Source: Moringa oleifera (taxonomy: Eukaryota; Streptophyta; Magnoliopsida; Brassicales; Moringaceae). Taken from it: DNA of 64,000 bases. Made by a program: the position numbers and the translations under genes. Where the stretch lies: contig JAJFZO010000287.1 of NCBI GenBank assembly GCA_021397835.1, positions 932,501-996,500 of the forward strand, given 5' to 3'. The first letter of the stretch is position 1. Every line of letters starts with the position of its first letter. Below the pieces are notes generated by a model. That model saw only the letters and a list, made by a program, of their open reading frames with translations, was not told the origin of the DNA and did not search any database. Positions 59,100 to 64,000 of this stretch are shown one piece after another.

Positions 59100-59880
59100 T
59101 AGTGCTTAAAGAGAAATTATAAAAAAATTTAAAAATAACGACAAAAATTAGTGATAAATATAATCAGACACTAAATAATGATAGATTAGTATACAAATTG
59201 TTTTCAAAATTAAAATTTTAACATAATGACATATTAGTATCAAACTAGCGATAGAATTTTGCAAGAGATAAAAATTTTATCGCTAAATTTAATTTTTGAT
59301 CAATTTATATTTTTCTTAAATCAAATTATCCAAGGAACAATATTAAGTTAGTGACCGAAATAAGTATCAATCCCTAGATAGTGGCCGACACAACTCTTGA
59401 TCGCTAGTTAACGATCAACTTTTGATCGCTAAGATTGCTAGTAGGTAGCTTTGGTTGCAATACAACCTAGTGACTACCACTAGTTGCTTGCTTAGCGAGT
59501 GACTGCCAGTCGCTGATGTCGTTGTTACCCTCTTCTAGCAATGGCCATTAATGGTCGTTGCTAGTTTCCTTTAAAGCTATGGTAGAAGCCCTACTTTCTT
59601 TCCTTTCTCGCAAGCGTCACTGCCCCCCTCCCGATTTCTCTTGCAATTCTCTTTGTAATTTTCTCCCTACAACTCTCTCTTTCTATAACTTTCTCTTTCT
59701 TTCTAAAACTCTTTATCTGCTTAGTTTCTTTCCACCATTTCTCCATGGTGAACAATCATTTTCTCCTTCTCTTCACCAGACTATTGCTCTTATAGGTAAT
59801 TTAAAAAATTTTGGTTAATGATATTAATGGTTGGAAGATGTTATGCACAATGATTATACTTAGATTTGTCATTGTACAAA

Positions 59881-60240
59881 TTAGTTAGATGTTAATTAAA
59901 TTTTATAATTGTTAATTTTATTCATTAATAAATGTTGTTAATATTAGATTAGTTAGATAATTATTTAATTAGATTGTAATTTGAGATAAATTATGTAATT
60001 AAATTTTTATGAAAATTAAATTAGTTATATGTTAATTAAATTTTATAATTGTTAATTTTATTTGTTAATAAATTTAGTTTACATTAGATTTTTTAGATTA
60101 TAGTTTAATTAAATTGTAATTAATTTGAGATAAATAATCAAATTATTTTTATGAAAATTAAATTCTTTATATGTTAATTAAATTTTGTAATTGTTAATAA
60201 ATTTACTTTATGTTAAACCAGTTAAATAATAGTTTATTAG
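59881..60240. repeat. Tandem repeat of about 140 bp, 2.5 copies, inside the CACTA element
   Basis: The string GTTAATTAAATTTTATAATT recurs at 59891, 60031 and (one change) 60173. Each copy is followed by TTGTTAAT, ATTAGATT.AGTTAGAT and GAGATAAAT blocks and then ATGAAAATTAAATT. The period is 140-142 bp. Confidence 0.9.
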
Positions 60241-60399
60241 ATTTTTTTTATATTTTGAGAGAAAGTGTCAAAATTATCATTATGAGACTGTAGATATGTT
60301 TAGATATCATTTGGTTAAATATGATTTTGTATCAAAAATTTATATTTGGAATTTCCATGTGAAAAACATTGAGAGTTGTAATTATGGGCTATCTGAATA

Positions 60400-63300
60400 T
60401 TATATTAAGGAAGGTTCAACCATTATGCATGAATATGCCAACTTGTACCAAAAAATGTAATGGATACAATTGGTCCAGAATTTAATTTGAAATACATGGA
60501 GGAATCCCCCAATTTAGATGCCCAATATTTTTATGATATGTTGACTGTTGCTAACTAATAGTTATGAAGTGGTGTCAAAATCATTCATACTTGTCACTGT
60601 TGCTAGAATATTGAACATAAAGTCAGAATATTATATTTTTAAAAAGTGTTATGATAATATTTATCAATTAATGAAAAGAAAGATGTCAATCGATAATCTA
60701 ACATTTGAGAACTTTTATAGTACAAAAAAATGGTTGCAAGATATAGGGTTACAAGATAAAGAAGTTCATTCTTGTAACAATGGGTGCATGATATATTGGG
60801 GCAAAAACAATGAACTAAGTTCTCAAAAGTTTTACAATCATGCACAGTATAAGATACAAAGACAAGGATCTAAGAAGAAAAAACACTTATTTCATATAAG
60901 AAGATGTATTATTTTCCTCCCAGTCTACATTTACAAAGACTATATGTATTGAAAGCCAAGATAAAAAAACATGAGATGTCATGCAAAATAAGTATGAGTG
61001 ATCAGACAAAAGCTTTTCTAATTTGTTAAGTTGTTTGTCTGATATGTTTCCTATTGGAAATGAAATTCCTCCATCAATGTATGAAGTAAAAAAAACTATG
61101 AATGCATTGGGTTTAGATCACAAGAAAATACGTGCTTGCCCAAATAATTATATACTCTATAGAAATTAGTATAAGGATCTATCGTCTTGTCTTACTTGTG
61201 AACTATCGAGATGGAAGGAAAATAGTAAGGCAAAAAAACGAATGAAAGGGATACCCACCAAAGTATTGTGGTACTTTCCTTATGTTCTACGATTTAAATG
61301 AATGTTTCAATCACCACAAATTGCACAAGATTTAACTTGGCATGCTAACAAAAGGGAAGTAGATAGGAAACTATGACATCTTCCCAATTCACCTGTTCAG
61401 AAGTTAGTAGATTTTAAGTGGCTAAGTTTAGCATTAGAACACAGCAATCTTCGATTGGCTATTTCTACTAATGGAATAAATCCATATAATTTTTTTAACA
61501 GTGCATATAGTTATTGGCCAGTGGTAATGGTAATATATAATCTACCATCGTGGTTGTGTAAAACAAAAATTCATGATGTTATCCTTGCTTATATCAAGAC
61601 CTCGCCAACCAGGTAATGATATTGATGTATATCTTGCCTATTGATTGATGATTTGAAGCTTTTATGGGATGTCAGAGTATAAGTTTATAATTCTTACCAA
61701 AAAGAGTTGTTTACATTACGAGTTATTTTGTTGTGGATGATTAATGATTTTTTGGATTATATGAATCTTTCTGGTTATTTAGTTAAATGATATTATACTT
61801 GTCCTACATGTGGTGATAGCACGTATACTTGTAGATTACAACATGGGAAGAAGAATGCATATATGGTTCATAGACGATTCCTTCCAAAAAGTCGCCATTT
61901 AGAAAGCAAAAGAAAGCATTCAATGAAGAACATGAAACTGGTTCACCTCCTTGTATGCTAAGTGGAGAGAAAATATTACAAAAAATAAGTTTCATTACTA
62001 ATGTATGGCATAAAAAATAGGTGGTGAGAGGACAATGACATGAGGTAAAAGATTGAATGATAATCTTCAAACATGCTTTAAGAAGAAATCATGCTTTTTG
62101 ACCTTGAATATTGGAAACATTTACATGTTCAACACACGTCGGATGCAATGCATATTGAAAAAAATGTTTGTGAAAGCATTTATGGAACTTTACTTAATAT
62201 CAACATTTAAAGCAAATTAGAGAAAAGATTTAGCTCCCAAGGTTGTAAATGGTCTTACTTATTTACCAATTGCTTGTTACACTCTAAGCAAATCAAATAA
62301 AAGGATATTTTGTGAGATATTATCAAACATAAAAGTTATAGATATGTATTCTTCAAATTTCAGAAATCTTGTTTTGATGACAGATTTGAAAATTCAAGGT
62401 CTTAATTCTCATGATTGTCATGCTTTTATGTAACAACTTTTATAGTTGGCTATTTGCTCAATTTTGCCAAAACATGTTAGATATGCAATCATGAGATTTT
62501 TCTTTTTCTTTAATGCTTTGAGCAGTAAGGTTGTGAATGTTTCAAAACTAGGTAAATTATAGCAAGATTTGATGATAACCTTTTGCTTAGAGAAAAAATA
62601 GTTTCCACCTTCTTTTTCTGATATAATGGTGCATTTGATGGTGCATTTTATTAGAGAAGTGAGATTATGTGGACTAGTTTACCTTAGATGGATGTATCCA
62701 TTTGAACTATTCATGAAAACTTTGAAAGGATATGTATATAACCGTACTCGTGTTGAAGGATGTATTGCTGAATGCTACATTACAGAAAAAGTACTTGAAT
62801 TTTGTAAAGGTTGTTACTCTAACATGCATCTAATTGGTATTCCACATGGAAAAAAAAGATGACATCCAAGTTGAAAAGCAATTACTTGAAAATCACATTA
62901 TTACTGTTGATCGACAAGAATTAGTATAAGCATATTTTTATGTATTACTGAATTCACTTGATGTCCAACCATCTGTTGAATATGTTTCTTCCTTATCTAT
63001 GTACAATTTAATTTAAAACATATGCATCATTTGTATATGCATTCACTAGATGAGCTTAACCTTATTTCATTAGTAGTGAGCATATCAAGTATGTGAAATT
63101 ATAGTATCCCCGTCAATCAAAACAATTCAAAAGGTTACAATACAAGATGAGCATACTTGAACCTTTATTTCTTAGTTTCGAGAAAAGGTACATACTTGTT
63201 TCTTTAACATGAGCATATGTCTTCTTTTTATTTAGTACTAAAATCTATTTGATCAAACCTTTGTCAATAGTTTACATCTGAAATACAAAAGGAAAATACA

Positions 63301-63880
63301 CCTTCCTTTTGGTGAAATGGGTAGCACATGAACCTCGACCTGAAGTTATAAAATATCCTAAATATGATGCCAATTGCGATCGCTTCCATACATGGGAACG
63401 TGATAATAATCAAGTCATACAAAATAGTGAAGTCATTGTAATTGCAACAATAATGCAAATTTCAATTGCTAAGGACAAGAATCCAATAATTAGACAATTG
63501 TCATTCTATGGTGTTATCAAGGAGATATGAGAGCTTGATTGCCACATATTCAAAATAGTATTGTTCAAATGTGATTGGATTGACAATAATGGTGGGATTA
63601 AATTAGATGATGTGGGTCACATATTGGTTAATCTCAAACGACATGGCCATAAGTCTGATTGTTTCATTTTTGCTTCTCAAGCTTAAAGATCTTTTATGTC
63701 CCTAACCAATTAGATTTAAGATGGTCCATCGTTTGCTCTACTCCCCAAAAAGATTATAAATATAATGAAAGAAATAATGATGTTAACAACATAGAAGAAT
63801 ATAATTCTATTATTGACAACATACTTGAAGTTGATTTAAATGATGAGATCAATGACGATGATGTTAACTATCTATGAACC
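60400..63880 (+). pseudogene. TNP2-type CACTA transposase, broken
   Basis: Readable blocks in order: LLLANSYE-like start, VARILNIKSEYYIFKKCYDN and YSTKKWLQDIGLQ, CNNGCMIYWGKNNELSSQ. Then YYFPPSLHLQRLYVLKAK, KYCGTF, the DUF4218 part (FPPSFSDIMVHLMVHFIREV, CGLVYLRWMYPFELFMKTLK, RVEGCIAECYITEKVLEFC) at about 62600-62840. Last is the DUF4216 part (SIAKDKNPIIRQLSFYGVIK, LFKCDWIDNNGGIKLDDVG, GHKSDCFIFASQA) at about 63450-63690. Stops and frameshifts occur every few hundred bases. The acidic tail at 63760-63880 follows. Confidence 0.85.
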
Positions 63881-64000
63881 AACTGTGATGAAACTTTGAT
63901 TGATGAAGCCTACAAGTAAACTTTATAACTCACACCAAAATGGTTTGATTGTTTTTTTTTTCTTTTATAGCAATATTATTTTATTGCAAAAGTTAGTATT

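Larger units (their letters stand above)
59100..64000 (+). mobile_element. Degenerate CACTA (En/Spm, TNP2-type) transposon, runs off the window
   Basis: 59110-59450 has the dense short inverted words typical of CACTA subterminal regions (TAGCGATAGAATTTT, TTTTATCGCTAAATTT, TAGTGACCG, TAGTGGCCG, GATCGCTA). A GC-richer leader lies at 59450-59810, then a tandem-repeat region and a broken TNP2-type transposase to 63880. The 5' CACTA terminus was not found and the 3' end is outside the window. Confidence 0.8.

Noticed and set aside
59558..59818. Open frame of 86 codons in the CACTA leader
   Set aside because: Pyrimidine-rich leader text with Ser/Leu/Phe bias, not similar to TNP1 or TNP2 as far as I can tell.

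Overview
The window looks like eudicot nuclear DNA, probably from a woody species, though I cannot name it. It is AT-rich. It has four multi-exon genes with GT-AG introns, and retroelement, LINE, hAT and CACTA debris fills the space between and inside them. Splice sites were placed by reading frame and by conserved protein blocks. All four models keep phase from ATG to stop (953, 237, 333 and 298 aa), which is the strongest support for them.

Left part (1-22.3 kb) is a transposon graveyard. It opens with the 3' end of a Ty3/gypsy polyprotein and its LTR. A very AT-rich stretch follows, then a GC-richer two-block ORF that resembles plant transposon-associated proteins, and a broken Myb/SANT-like gene. 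From about 9.3 to 21.7 kb lies a decayed Athila-like Ty3/gypsy element on the minus strand: LTR, PBS, gag, protease, RT, RNase H, integrase, polypurine tract, LTR. A 3.2-kb hAT transposon with a perfect 8-bp target-site duplication sits inside its integrase. The element's left LTR lies tail-to-tail against another partial copy of the same LTR, which makes a palindrome of about 1.8 kb. Just right of the element is a GC-rich block of about 450 bp that reads like plant mitochondrial DNA.

Gene part (26.8-57.6 kb). (i) + strand: an LRR receptor kinase of subfamily VIII-1 (HPCA1/CARD1-like), 19 exons. (ii) - strand: a START-domain lipid-binding protein, 5 exons. (iii) - strand: a cinnamoyl-CoA-reductase-like NAD(P)H reductase, 3 exons. 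(iv) + strand: a YacP-like NYN-domain (PIN-like RNase fold) protein with a likely organelle targeting peptide, 10 exons. Genes iii and iv are head-to-head with 569 bp between their start codons. Intron 5 of gene iv is 7.9 kb and holds an internally deleted LTR retrotransposon, a LINE and a ZMYM1-type hAT remnant, all in sense orientation.

Right part (58-64 kb) is AT-rich DNA followed by a degenerate CACTA (En/Spm, TNP2-type) transposon that runs off the window.

I see no operon, CRISPR array or clearly novel enzyme system. The items most worth a second look are the LTR palindrome, the short LTR derivative whose autonomous relative lies in the same window, the extracellular cysteine cluster of the receptor kinase, and the TE-filled intron of the NYN gene.
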